From Pratylenchus scribneri (lineage: Eukaryota > Nematoda > Chromadorea > Rhabditida > Pratylenchidae): DNA of 64,000 nucleotides. The notes below the pieces were generated by a model, which saw only the letters and a program-made list of their open reading frames with translations, did no database searches and was not told the DNA's origin. The DNA lies in the NCBI GenBank assembly GCA_030063045.1, contig JAQSEB010000099.1, forward strand, positions 124,001-188,000, given 5' to 3'. Shown one piece after another: positions 34,352 to 47,500 of this stretch. Each line of letters begins with the position of its first letter. The stretch's first letter is position 1. A program made the position numbers and the translations under genes.

Positions 34352-34750
34352 TTGCAGAAAAGACGCCGCAAGGAATTCTCCATCCGCTGGAAAAGTGGCA
34401 TAATATTTGGCAAGGCTATGCTAATAATGGACATTTTCTTCGCAATTAACTGCATCATTTCGGAATTTTTTAAGGAAGACGATTTAGTCATTGCCGCCCA
34501 TTTCCTTCCTTTCGCAATCTTAATTTTATTTTGCTGGACCTGGGTCAATAAACAGGACTATAATGTTTACGGTTTTTTATTTTTTGAAGTGGCTTTTGAG
34601 GCTTTGATCATTCCATTATTGTTGTTTTATACCAATCAAATCTATTTGCATTCAATTTTGTTCAAAATTTATTTGGCTTTCCTATTTCCACTGATCTTAT
34701 TCCAATGCCATAATCTGTACAAGTCGCAATATTTATATGGACCACCATAG
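34352..34750 (+). CDS. Four-pass membrane protein exon (right-arm copy)
   Basis: About 130 codons after a TTTTGCAG acceptor-like sequence, stop TAG at 34748-34750. Four hydrophobic stretches; shares MDIFFAI, NQIYLHSILFKIYLAFLFPLIL and YGPP with the left-arm copy. The open frame is intact although the upstream F-box-like exon is frameshifted, so it may be a separate gene or have another first exon. Family not recognised. Confidence 0.45.
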   Translation: MQKRRRKEFSIRWKSGIIFGKAMLIMDIFFAINCIISEFFKEDDLVIAAHFLPFAILILFCWTWVNKQDYNVYGFLFFEVAFEALIIPLLLFYTNQIYLHSILFKIYLAFLFPLILFQCHNLYKSQYLYGPP

Positions 34751-35529
34751 TAGCGAATGAAGAAACAAGATTAATTTGCGATTATTTGAAATGTTTAATC
34801 TTCTGAGTTAATCATGCCAATTAATTGTTAATAATTAAATCTCTAAATCAATAAAATTAAGTTTTTAAATATTTTATTATTTAATCACATCAGAATCATA
34901 TACCCTTATACCATGAATTGGCGATGGTCGGATTCACCTCTGAAAATAACCATAAAGGCACATAAAATGCCAACGGAATTCTGTTCCTTGTGTTCGCCAT
35001 GCAAAAATTTAATTTGTATTATAATTTAGTTAGATTTATTTTTTTTTCCGAAAAATAAGCGGTAATTTTGATTTTTCTCTTTTCCACAAATTCTGAATAT
35101 TTATGCATAATATAATTTTATTTAATAATAAAATTTGAGAAAACAATGGCAGATTTGGGGGAGAATCAAGAATTGACATGCTAAATAGAATAATGAAGTC
35201 TAATCTTGCCTGAATATTAGGCTAATTCTTCCACTAAAACAATAAAAACTAGCCTATTTAAATTTAATCTTATTCAATTTGGATTGAGGCGGCGAGCAAT
35301 TCGAGCGATTTTGGAAAAGTTTGAGCGAATTAATAAAACAATGGGCGAGCGAATGATGGTAAAAATCACTAATAATAATAAAATTGGGGGATTGGATGGA
35401 ATAATTCAGATATGAGCGAGCGAGCAAAATTGAGTAGAGGGAGATGGGTGAATTAATGTCCAATTATTAAACAATTAATAAAAATGGCAATGTGTTTTGA
35501 TGAGGAAAAATGTTCACATTAATAATAAT
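34751..35529. other. 3' flank of the UNC-89 Ig gene
   Basis: AT-rich DNA between the right-arm membrane exon (+) and the stop codon of the Ig gene (-). Around 35280-35420 a GAGCGA-rich stretch is locally repetitive. No gene is supported. Confidence 0.5.
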
Positions 35530-38500
35530 TCAAATGCCATTTTTAATGGATCCATTCTTGATTGATCCATTTTTGATGGAATCCGATGCCGAATATTCCT
35601 CCTCTTCGGCCTCGGCAATATCATAAATGTTTTTGAATGGACTTCGTTCCAATTTGATTGCCTTTCGTACTTCCCTGATTTTGAAGTCCTTCAGGAAGTC
35701 ATTTTCGGCTGAAAATGTCATATTAAATGTGAATAAAATATATTTTCCCACCTTCGATTGTGATTGTGCAAGATGTAACGGCTTGGCCAGCATCATTCAG
35801 GGCGACACATCTTTAAATGGAGGAATGTTTTATATAAATTTGTTGGCATCAATTTACGAATAAATGCCGGAATCACTCCAAATTGGTTGGTCAATGAGCA
35901 GGGAACGCAATTGGGAATCATCTTGAAGGAAATGGATGCGCGACGACTCGGCCATTGGCCGCCAATCCTAAACCGGGATGAATCGTATTTTAGGAAAAAA
36001 TATGGGTACTTATTGGGTATCTCGAGCAGATTTGAAATTTTTTTTGAGTCCCTTATTTTTTTATTTTTCATATTTTATTGTAAAAGAATAAAAAATAACT
36101 ATTTAGGGATTAAAATCTTATGACTAGGACTAGGGCTCGGATTTTTAAGTTTTGACCTATTTTTTGAGGATGATGAGAAATGCATAAAAATAATGTTTTT
36201 AAGCATTTATTTCAAGTTTTTGACATATTTTTCCTATTTTGACAATTTTTGTGTGGAAAATTCATTGTAAAACTGTAGTATTAAAAAAAACCAAAAATTA
36301 CCTATATTTTGAGCTTTTAGAACACATTTTTGGAAAATTTCACAAAAACCTAAAATAGGCATCTATTTTGCAATTTTTGCGACCTAAAAATTCGAGCCTT
36401 ATTTATGACCAATTTTGGGGGAAAATATTGGGTAATTTCGGGGGTGAAAAAAATCTGCCCTATGATAACCGATAAGTACCGAAATAAGAATATTAAATCA
36501 AAATTGCCTTCATCCATTTGAGCACCGGCATTGGATTGCCTTCAACCCGAACATCGAGCCTCATTGGCCGATCGGAGGGGAATTCCCTGTTGGCAAGTCC
36601 TTGCACAAATTTAGGTCGTGCTGGGAATGTGATGGAAAAATGAATAAAATTAATCAATTTTGGGAATAATTACTGGCAATTTCAATCATTAAATTTTGTT
36701 CTGCTTTGCCATATTGATTTTCGGCAACGCAAGTGTATTGGCCAACATTGGCACGGCCAAAGCCAAGGAATGTGATGGCAGTTTCGGCGCCGGCATGGGA
36801 GAAGACACTAAAATTGAGCGGAATAAAATTGAATGAATTATTTAATCAAAAATTTCAGACTTAAACTATGAGTGGTTTTAAAAAATACATTTTTGAAATT
36901 TTGTTGTGTATTTTGAAAATTTTAAAAATTTTTTGAAATTTTCAATTTTATTTTTCTATTTTGAAAATTTAAAAATTGAAAATTTTCTATTTTGTATTGT
37001 ATTTTGAAAATTTTTAAAAATTTTTGAAATTTTTTAAAAAATCATAACAAAAAACGGTCAGAGTTTCAGCTTTGAATTTTTATTTTTTGAAGATGCACCG
37101 AATATTTGATGTTGGACTGTTCGCGTCAATGTCCATTCCTCGATGTTTCCAAATGATTTTTGGATCCGGATATCCGTTGAAATGCAGCGAAATTGAAGTG
37201 TGATCATTTTCGGCAATAAACCGGCGTTCTTGGCATCCGGGTGCAAACCATGGGGTGCAGGCATATTGTTCGGCATGGGCCAATTCCAGCGCCCTTTCGG
37301 CATATGGATCCAAAATTGGGATGACGCGTTTGAATTTGTCCAAAACTGGCGCTGGAGGGGCCATCAATCGGGATGGGGGACTCGGTGGCGATGGATCACT
37401 GATCCCATAGATATTTTCGGCACGCACTCGGAATTGGTAACTTTTGCCCAATTCCAAATTTCGGACTTTGCACACTGGTTCCGGTATATTATAGTCCAAC
37501 AGTTGCCAATCCCGATTTGGCAATTCACGGAATTCGATTACATATGTGACTTGGGGATATCTTTAAAAAGGGGAGAAATTTTAATGGAAATGGAAGGAAA
37601 ATTTTAACTATTTTTAAAAATCTTTTAAATTTTTTACCTCTTATTAAAATTTTTTATTAAATTTTTTTAAATATTTTTGTAACTCCAAAGAGCTTTTGAC
37701 TTCTAATAAATCAGAAACAGTGTTTAGACAAAACAATTCTTTATATCATTTTGTATAGATCTCACCGAGACATTTCTTTTAACAAACATACAAATTTCTT
37801 ATTTTAAATCTATACTGAGCGAGTTAAACCAAAAATAAATAAAAGATATTTTTTCTTATGTGGGAAATGAATGGAAATAGCACCTTGGTGGACTCCTTTT
37901 TGTTGGAATCCATGAAAGTGTCAAATAGTGTCCGGTCACTTCCTTGATGAATGGCCCACGGTCGGGCGGCGTTGGAATGGATTTGTATTTTTGCTTTTTG
38001 AAGCCATATTCCTCCTAAAATTATGGAAATTAAAATTACTTAAAATATGCGAATAATATTGTTTACCGTTAAATATGGAGTCACATCTTCGGTCCCATCA
38101 AATTTGATTTTGTCCAAAAATGGAACTAAAAATAAAATTAATAATAAATTATTTTAATAATATTTTACCGGTAACATCCAAAATTGCGGAACTTTGCGCC
38201 GTTCCATGACAATTTCTGGCAATTGCCACATATTCGCCGGCATCCTCCACGCAAGTGTCCGTAATCAACAATGCATGGGAACCGCCACCGGCCACTTGGA
38301 TTTTGATACGGCCTCCGGGCGTAATCTTCTTCCCATTATGGTACCTTTTTAGTGAATGAATAGGAAATTGGCATAAAATACGGTAAATTCCTAACGAACC
38401 AATCAACTTCGGGCGGTGGATAGCCAACAACAAGGCAGTCGAATATTGTGGGCATTTTGGTGAAAACATGTTTATTTTTGAGTTGCCGAATGAAACCAGG

Positions 38501-41500
38501 TGGGAATGGCATTCCGCCTCGGCCCTCATCGTCAACTCCTTCCACCTCCCTTGGCCTAATCACGTTCAAAGTGCCGGTACTGACAGCCTCTCCCAGTGGA
38601 TTCTTTGCTACCACGGAATAGTCGCCTTCATCCTCGGGTTGGCAATTTACAATCACCTAACAATGAAAGGGAGGCCATAAGAAATTTATTTCTCATTTTA
38701 AAAAAGGAATATTAGCTCAATTTGGCTATTGTCCTTCAGCGCCATTTATAATAATTCATCAAAAATCGAGAATTTTTTAGTATTAAATTAAAGTGCAGAC
38801 TTTTGGCATCTAATGATATTAATTTTATTTAAATTGGTTCAGTATTATTAAAGTACTCAAAAACCATTAATTTGCTCTGCTTCAACATTTCCCCTCTTAT
38901 AAAAAGGAGAATAGAAAAGATGAAAAGAATTTGAGGAAATAGTGTGGAAATAGAATGCCTCTCCCCTGCCCCTTCCATTTCCCTCAATTTGCTTCCCATC
39001 AACATTTTACCAGATACATTTCTTCATCCTATATAATCGGGTAGAATTTATTCATTTCTCAGCGGTGTTTTTTGGCTGGCGCACTTTCCCCTTCGAAATA
39101 TTGCAATGGAACTGACGTGCGCTGGTTACCCCAGCTTGCCGTTGGTTGACTCCAGCGGAAACTGGCATAAACTATATATGCCGAAAAGCATTGCGGATCC
39201 ATTGCCCGCTTTTGGGAGGGTTGATTGGGTTGGAGTCGGCCGAGAATGCCCCAATTTTTTAAATTTTTCCATAAAAATTTTTCTAATCGGTAAAGAACAC
39301 TTTAAAATGGTTTTTTGAACATAATTCTAACAATTCTGAACCAATTAAAATAAAATTATTATTATTGATATCCAAAAGCCTGCTCTTTAATTTAATAAAA
39401 AATCATCCAAGCTCATTCCTTGATTAATTATTATAAATGGTACCAATTTGAGCTGTTCACTCAGCATTTCTTTCCCAATTTTAAACTGACCAAATGATGT
39501 AATCCACGGTCATCTTGGAAAATGCTGATCCGACTATCCGGCCCGCCTGCAGCCGAAATCGGCTTTCCATCCTTTAGCCATTCCACCGTCGGTGTTGGAT
39601 ATCCCAGCGCGGCAATTTGCATTTCCACCGGACTTCCCTGGTGGATGCTTTGATTGTAAAGGCCAGGCCTAATTCTCGGTTTCGATTCCACTGGGCCCAA
39701 ATCTTCTTCGGCCGCCCTCTTCGGTGCCTCCCTCACTCCATGCAATTTCAACTCCGCCCGAGTGCTGGCCGTTCCATATTCATTTGTGGCCACACAGCGA
39801 TAATAGCCTTCGGCGGGGAAATCCACATTGTCCAAAATGAGTCGTTGCGTTCCATCCGGGTCTGCCTCAATTTTGAGTCCATCACCTGCAGAAGTGGGAT
39901 CGATGTCTCAATAAAGAAATCGAAAATCGCAATTCGAAAATTTGAAGGGTTCAAAATTCGAAAATCGCAAATCAAAATTTCGGAGGGCTCAAAAATTGAA
40001 AATAAAATGCCGAAAATGACTGAAATTTCAGAACAAAACGAAAGAAATCGCAAAAAATTTTCCTATTAATGTTAAAAATTTATTCAGTAAACAATTAATA
40101 ATCAAATTTGAATAAATTAATTTCCCAAAAATTGAAATTTATTGCTCTTAAGATAGGCAAGAAAGTAAGAAAGAATTGACATTGCCTTGGGAAAATATGA
40201 AATATTTGAAGGATTCATCTAAATATATTTATATTTTTAAATGTTTTTAGATATTTTTGTTGAAATTTCCGAAAATCGCATAACGAAATTTTGGACCGAA
40301 ATGAAAGCCATTCCATCCCTGATCACCTGGGACTAGCTCAACGCCATCTTTCAACCATTTTATGCCAGGGAATGGTTTTCCATAGGGAAGGCATTCGAAA
40401 ACAACTTTGTCGCCTGGTTTTGCATGTTTTACGGTCAATGGAATGGTAAAGCCCGGGGCACGTCCCATCTCTTTGAGTTGTTCATCCAAATCTTTTGGCT
40501 TTCGGTCGCGCACAACTTGCACTTCGCAAGCTGTCCGGGCACTGCCAAATTTATTTTCGGCGACGCATCGATAATTGCCGGCATCGGAACGCACGGATTC
40601 GGGAATGCTCAAATCGCAATAGCCATCATCGGTTATTTCGGGGATTTCCACGTGGTCATAGGGGAAGAGGCGGTCTCCATCTTTGTACCTGCAAATGCAA
40701 AATTGTAAAGATTTATAATAATTAATCAAAAGATATTATATTTAATATGTCGAAAAAAAGAATACATAAAGGCTAAAATAAGTATAACGGTTTAAGGGTT
40801 TGTCTAATATTCACAAATAATTTATAAAATTGGATAGAGCTCCTCGAAATTTATTGAATTTTATATTAATTTGTCATGGTATATTCAAAATTAACGGATA
40901 TTAAATGGTTTAAACCGATTTTGGTTTTTGGTTTAAAACTAAAGGTATTGAACCATTTAGATCCATTTTGTATTAGGTTCAAAAATATATAAGTATTAAA
41001 TGGTTTAAACCGTTTTTGGTTTTAGGTTCAAAACAATAAAAAATATTAAAGCAATGTTAGAATTAATTAAACCTAAACCGAAACATGTGGTTAAATGATG
41101 AATCTAGAACAATATCTATAATCGGATTAAAGGCTTATGGGCTTAGAATATATATTTTTGAACCGATAAAATTTTTCGACATTTCTAATTTTTAAATATT
41201 TCAATTATATTTAAATATTAATTAAATATAATATAATATGGCTACCATTTAATGGCCGGCTTTGGATCGCCACTTCTCCATCCGAATCGGCAACGCAATT
41301 TGATTGGTTCTTTCTCATTCACTTTCACATTTTGTAGTGGTTCCAGCAATTTTGGTGCCCTGGTTGCATCGAATTCCATGCCTTCTGGCTCGATTCGGCC
41401 TTCATCTGCCGTTGCCTTTTTCACAGTCACTGTACATTTATCGTAGGCAGAACCGTGCGGATTTGTGGCAATTACGCGATAGACCTATAATATTTTGGAA

Positions 41501-44500
41501 TATATTTTAAAAAATATTTTTATGGAATATATTTTGAATATTTTTATGGAATATATTTTGTATATTTTTATGAAAAATATATATTTTGTATATTTTTATG
41601 AAAAATATATATTTTGTATATTTTTATGAAATATAAATATATATTTTGTATATTTTTATGGAATATATTTTGTATTTTTATGGAATATATTTTGTATAAT
41701 TTTATGAAAAATATATATTTTGTATATTTTTTATGAAATATAAATAATAAATATATATTTTGTATATTTTGTATTTTTATGGAATATATTTTCAATATTT
41801 TTAAGAAATATATTTTTATATTTTTATGGAATATATTTTGTATAATTTTATAAAAAATATATATTTTGTATTTTTTTATGAAATATAAATATATATTTTG
41901 TATATTTTTATATAAATATATTTTTTATATTTTTTGGAATATATTTTGAATTTTAATATTTTTATAGAATATATCTTGTATATTTTTATGAAATATATTT
42001 TGAAAATCTTTATGGAATAAATTTTAAATATTTTAAAATTGACCCCATCATCATCCATTGTGCATTTTGGAATGATCAAATATGCATTCCCTTCATTGTC
42101 CCTTTCCAATTGGATTCGATCGGATGGCCGCACTTGTTCACCGTCTTTGTACCAAACCAATTCTGGTGTTGGGTCACCTTCCACCCGGCAATGCAATTTC
42201 AGCGGTTGCCCCTCTTGCACACGTTGATCAGCCAATTTGACGCTGATCACCGGGGGACGGGCTTGATCCGCTGGTGCGGCACGGGCCTGTAAAAATTGAA
42301 AATTTCAAATTAGCCTCTAGATTTGTAGAAGCCACAATTTGTTTCAAAAAAATGAATTTTCAATTTGGAAAGGTAAAAGTTTTTCTTTTGATTATTCATA
42401 TAGCCTAGAGCCAATTTTCAAAACATCGGGCTATATAGACGCTGGTAAAAATTGATACTTAACATTTTTTTAGACTTTCCTCTCTTCTGTCTTAAATGAA
42501 AAGAGAGTGGATTTTAGGAACGGGAAATAGGGGGAATGGAGGACGAGGTCGAAAGTTCGAATCCCACCAAAAACAATTAATTTTTTTAGATAAAAAAGTA
42601 AGTTATTTTGGTGAGGAAACCGGTTTTGGATTGGATGTGCAATATTAAAAAGAGTAGTTTGGCCCAAAGGGGTTTAATCTATTCAAATCAAGAAAAATAA
42701 GGGAATGGATTTGTGGCAAAATTTGTAAAATAATGCCACCTCAATTCCTTCGTCCACCTTTACAAATGCTTTTGTGCTTGCTTGGCCATTCTCATTTGTG
42801 GCCACACATCGGTATGTGCCCTCATCATTCCGGTTGGAATCCCTAATCCGCAATCGATAATGGCCTTGTTCCGGTTTATTCTCCCATTCAAAGCGGCCAT
42901 CCTCCAACAATGGCCGTCCATCTTTGGACCATTTCAGCGTTGGCATTGGCACTCCGGTCACTTTGCATTCCAGCTCGATTGTGGAGCCAACAAAAAGTAT
43001 GCAATCCTCCAATGGAATTATGAATCTGGGCGGTTCTCCCTCTTCCATTTTAGGCTTTTCCAGCTTCTTGCTCACTGAAAATATGGAAAAATAGATTTAT
43101 ATATATTCTTTGAGGACACGCTATGATTAGTGTTTAGTGCGTAGCTGCGTACTGTATTGGTGGCGATAAGTTTTTGCATTATATTATAACTTAACTTTTA
43201 AACGAACAGTTTCGAATGTTTATGGATTTGATAGAGCAAAGCTTATCTCTTGAATAGTATAATATTTTGAAAAAGTAAAAGTGGAAAAATATTGACAAAT
43301 TAGAAAGTTTTTAAATATTAAAAAATGTTTATATTTATAAATTAATTTTTATATAAGCTGATAGAGAATTTTTTTTGTTCTATTCAATGAAATAATATAG
43401 AAAAAAATTTATCCAAAATTTGCACCCCAGAAATGTAAGACTTTTATTAAGAACGAAATTTGAGTCCAATATCTTATTAGTCTAAATCCAAGACCCTTTT
43501 TTCCGTTTCATTAAACCGTAATTTTCAGCCCTAAATTTTACTCTATTATCGTTATCTATATTGTCTTATTTGGTAGAGCCACAAAATTAGGACTGCAAAT
43601 TTCGCTAAACGATATAAAAAGATTCTAATTGTAGATCCATTCCGTACGAGGACAATTCCTAAATAGATAAAGGACGGTGCAAATGTGGGCGCTTCCTAAA
43701 ACGGTGCAAATGTGCATGTTTTCGACTATAATAAATCATAAACCAGTTTTAGGCCCTACAAACCTTATACCATTTTGTAGATCTCATCGAGGCGCATCGA
43801 TTGGTATATATTTTGTCATGGTTTGGCCCAAAATTAAATGGTATTAAACCATTTTTCAAGTTTTTGGTTTTAAACTCTTTTATTTTGGCCATATAATAAC
43901 AAATTACATACCATTCGATGCGTCTCGATGAGATCTACAAAATGGTATAAGGTTTGTATGGTCTAAAACTGGTTTATGATTTATTATAGTCGAAAACATG
44001 CACATTTGCACCGTTTTAGGAAGCGCCCACATTTGCACTATTTAGGAAATGACATAGCACCGATCCATTCATTATCCTGCACCGATCAATGTGAAAAGCA
44101 ACCAACCTTCAATATGACCAGTTGCCTGTGTTTTTGCCGTTCCAAGCGGATTCGTGGCCTCGCATCGATAAATGCCCTCATCGGTCATTGAACAATCTTG
44201 GATGGTTAATTTGCATTCGCCACCCGGCAATTGCTCAATGCTAATCCGGTTTGTGGGTTTCAATGGCAGTCCATTTCGGAACCATTTAATTTCGGGTTCA
44301 GGGTCGCCGGTGACGGCACATGTGAACACCATTGTGGCACCCCTTTCCACATATTGGTCCACTAAGCCACGAGTGAAGAATGGCTCGGCCCCTTCCTTCT
44401 TTGCCTCCTCCTTTTTGGCTTTCACTCCAACCTGGCATGCGGTATTCGTGCTGCCGTGCACATTTTGGGCAACACAACGATAGGCGCCTACATAATGGGA

Positions 44501-47500
44501 TTAATTAAATGTAATGTAAAAATTATTTTAAATAGGAATATTTATTGTAATAGAAATAGAGTAAATCGTTGTCGGTTTTACAAAAGTATCGATTTTAAAA
44601 CCATTCTGGTTTTAGAAAAAAGTCGATCATTTTCTACAACTTTCGGTTTTTGACCAAAATTTTCCAATTAAATCGCAATGATTTTCTCAAATCGAAACCG
44701 TCTACGATCTACTCTAATATTTAATTTAACAAGTAAAACTTTTAGAAAGAATATTAGCCGAAAAGATTATAGCGGTTCAAAAGTTTATCCTATATAAATA
44801 AATACTTATTAATCAATAGATCTTGTCAAGAGTCATATGTGATTATGTTTTCGATTGGTTTAAAAATTCTAATTTTTAACTTAATTTTGAAGCAAAAACC
44901 AAAATTGGTTTAAAGTTTAAACCGCTTAATAATCTTTAATTTTGACTAAACCATAAAAAAATATATACCATTTGATGCGTCTTCTTAACCAGCTCTATCA
45001 AATTGAATACCGTAAATTTTCAGAGCCTCTCTAGGGTGGGTTATAAATAGACACTGGGTTACAAATAGATACTGGGTTACTAATAGGAAATTTACGGTAT
45101 ATGGTTTATGAATATAGGGCAAACTTTTAAAATATTTTAATTATTTTAATAATATGTACTTTTTTCGGGAATTTTAATGTCTTTTTCTAGAATCATTATT
45201 TTTTTTCCAAAATATTATCCATATAAAAATTAAATTAAATACAGATAAATTTTTTAATTAAATAAATTTTAAATTATTAATTTTTAAAACTGACCAGCAT
45301 CATCCAATGTGCAATCGGAAATGGTCAAATGGCATTCGCCATTGTTCACATCATAATCCACTTGGATCCGTTCTATGCTTCGAATTGGCACTCCATCCTT
45401 GTAAAATGTGATGCTGGCCGATGGCAAGGCCTCAACCCGACAAAACAATTTCAACGTTTCGCCGGCATTCAATTGTTTGTCCTCCAGGCCAGGATTGAAT
45501 TTTGGCGCAAATTCACGTTTCTTCTCCTCCTCTTTTGGCTCTTCCGCTTCAATGTTGTAATTTGCACGAGTATCCGCCACTCCCAATGGATTTTTGGCTT
45601 CACATCGATATTCACCAACATGCTCCTTTCGGAAATTTTTGATTCGGACACGGCATGCCCCATCGGAAGTGTTCAAAATTTCAAGTTCTTCCGACTCCTT
45701 CAGCGGCTGTCCCTTGAAAAACCATTCAATTTCGGCGGTCGGTTTTGCGTCCACATGGCATTCAATGGACATTGGTGGTCCTTCTGGCACACGGCGATCC
45801 CAAAGTGGGACATTGAACCGAGGTGGGTATCCTTCGGGTTCGGCCTTCTTCTTTTCTTCCGGTTCAGCCGCTTTCACAAATGCCGCCTCACATTGGTCTT
45901 GGCCATGTTCATTTCGGGCAATGCAACGTAATGTGCCAAAATCGCTGTCCTGCACATCTTTGATGGTCATTGTCCAATGCCCGTCGGACATATCCTCCAG
46001 TTGGAATCGAGAATTTGCGGAAAAATCGATTGGAATACCATTCAAAATCCATTCCAACACTGGTTTTGGCACACCGCGAACTTTGACATTGAATTCCGCT
46101 TTTTGGCCCAAAATTGCCTCAGTTCGTTTGAGTGGAATGACGAATTTAGGTGGACTTGGCAATTCCTCTGCACTTTTGACCACAACTTGGCATTGTGTTT
46201 CGGCTTGACCAGCTTCATTTGTGGCCACCGCTTTGAATTGTCCCGCATCCTCTCCCTTTCGAACATCTCTAATTCGCAAGGTGGCTGTTCCATCGAGGCC
46301 AAGTCGAATTGTGATTCGATCATCCGGCCTCATTTCCTGTCCATTTCGGAACCATTTCACCTCGGGCAATGGAACACCGCCAACAACGCATTTCAAATTC
46401 AACGTTTCGCCTTCGGGCAATTCCACATCCTCCAAAGGTGTCAAAAATATTGCCGGACTTGTTTGGTCTGTTGGCTTCTTTGCCCGAACATGGGCCACAG
46501 ATCCACTGGACACTTCACCGCCTTTTGGGTTGGCAAATACAACACGGTAGGCGCCACCATCCGCCGCAACAGCACTTGGAATTTGAAGGGAATAAACGCC
46601 AGTTTCGGGGTTAGCCGAAATTTTGATCCGCTCATCCGGCACAACTTCCACTCCATTCTTCAGCCAAACAACACTGGCCGGCTGTCCATCCAATCCGGCA
46701 ACCAATTCCAGCGGTTGCCCTTCGTCAATGGTCACATCCTCAAGGCCTTTGCGCAATTTGAACTGATCCGGACGACGAACTTTCAAATCTGCCTGCGATT
46801 CGCATTGGCCAGCTTTGTTGGCCAATACCACCCGATAGGTGGCACCATCATCCAATAGGGCCTTCTCAATTACCAATTCATATTTCTTCGGTGAAACATC
46901 TTTCAGTTTGATCCTTGCACCGGGTGGTGCTTTGATTTCTTCGCCATTTTTGAACCATTTTACTGAAAATATTCCACATTATCGCTAAATTCCCTTCCTT
47001 TTTACCAGTTCTAATTGGAGCGGATGCCTCCACCCGGAATAGATGTTCATCGCCTTCGTCAATTTCGGCTGGCACCAATCCTTGCACAATTCTGGGTGCT
47101 TGGTCCACTTCGGCGTGCGCACTGGACACGGCTTTGCCAGCTGCATTTATTGCTTGAACTTCGAATTCGCCGGCATCAGCCAATACGGCATTTGGAATTG
47201 TAAGGCGATATCTGAAAGAATCATTTTGTATAAATGGGATACTCCTCAACATGTCGCCGTTTATAAGAATTCATCAAGGATTGAAGCAATTTTGATAATT
47301 TTATAATAATATTAAATTAAAGTGCCGATTCTTGTTCTTGGCTATCTAATAATATTAATTTAGATTGGTTTAGAATTAACATTTTCCCGAATATAAAAAA
47401 ATGTAAGCAAAGATGAAAAGATTTGAGGAAATAGCGTGGAAATGAAATGATCCCTTCTTTGCCCTTTACATTTCCCTCTATTTGCTTCCCATCAACTTTT

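Larger units (their letters stand above)
32745..34750. repeat. Right arm of the inverted duplication
   Basis: The counterpart of 17140-13677 in opposite orientation, shorter because the extra left-arm unit is absent. It lies between the 3' ends of the two UNC-89 genes. Details of the match are given under the left arm. Confidence 0.75.

Noticed and set aside
13677..34750. A switch that flips the kinase segment in somatic cells
   Set aside because: The arms are too diverged for frequent homologous recombination, and no recombinase gene or site is visible. A single old inversion explains the data.
13677..35530. Assembly mis-join as the explanation for split unc-89
   Set aside because: Not rejected outright, only ranked lower. 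The mirrored arms and the start/stop codons on each half fit a biological inversion, but sequence alone cannot exclude a mis-oriented block.
41568..41795. Ile/Lys/Tyr-rich reading frame on the - strand
   Set aside because: It is a translation of the AT-rich minisatellite within an intron.
45329..46858. Long + strand reading frames opposite the Ig exons
   Set aside because: They are antisense shadows of well-supported Ig exons, and their residues do not resemble any family.
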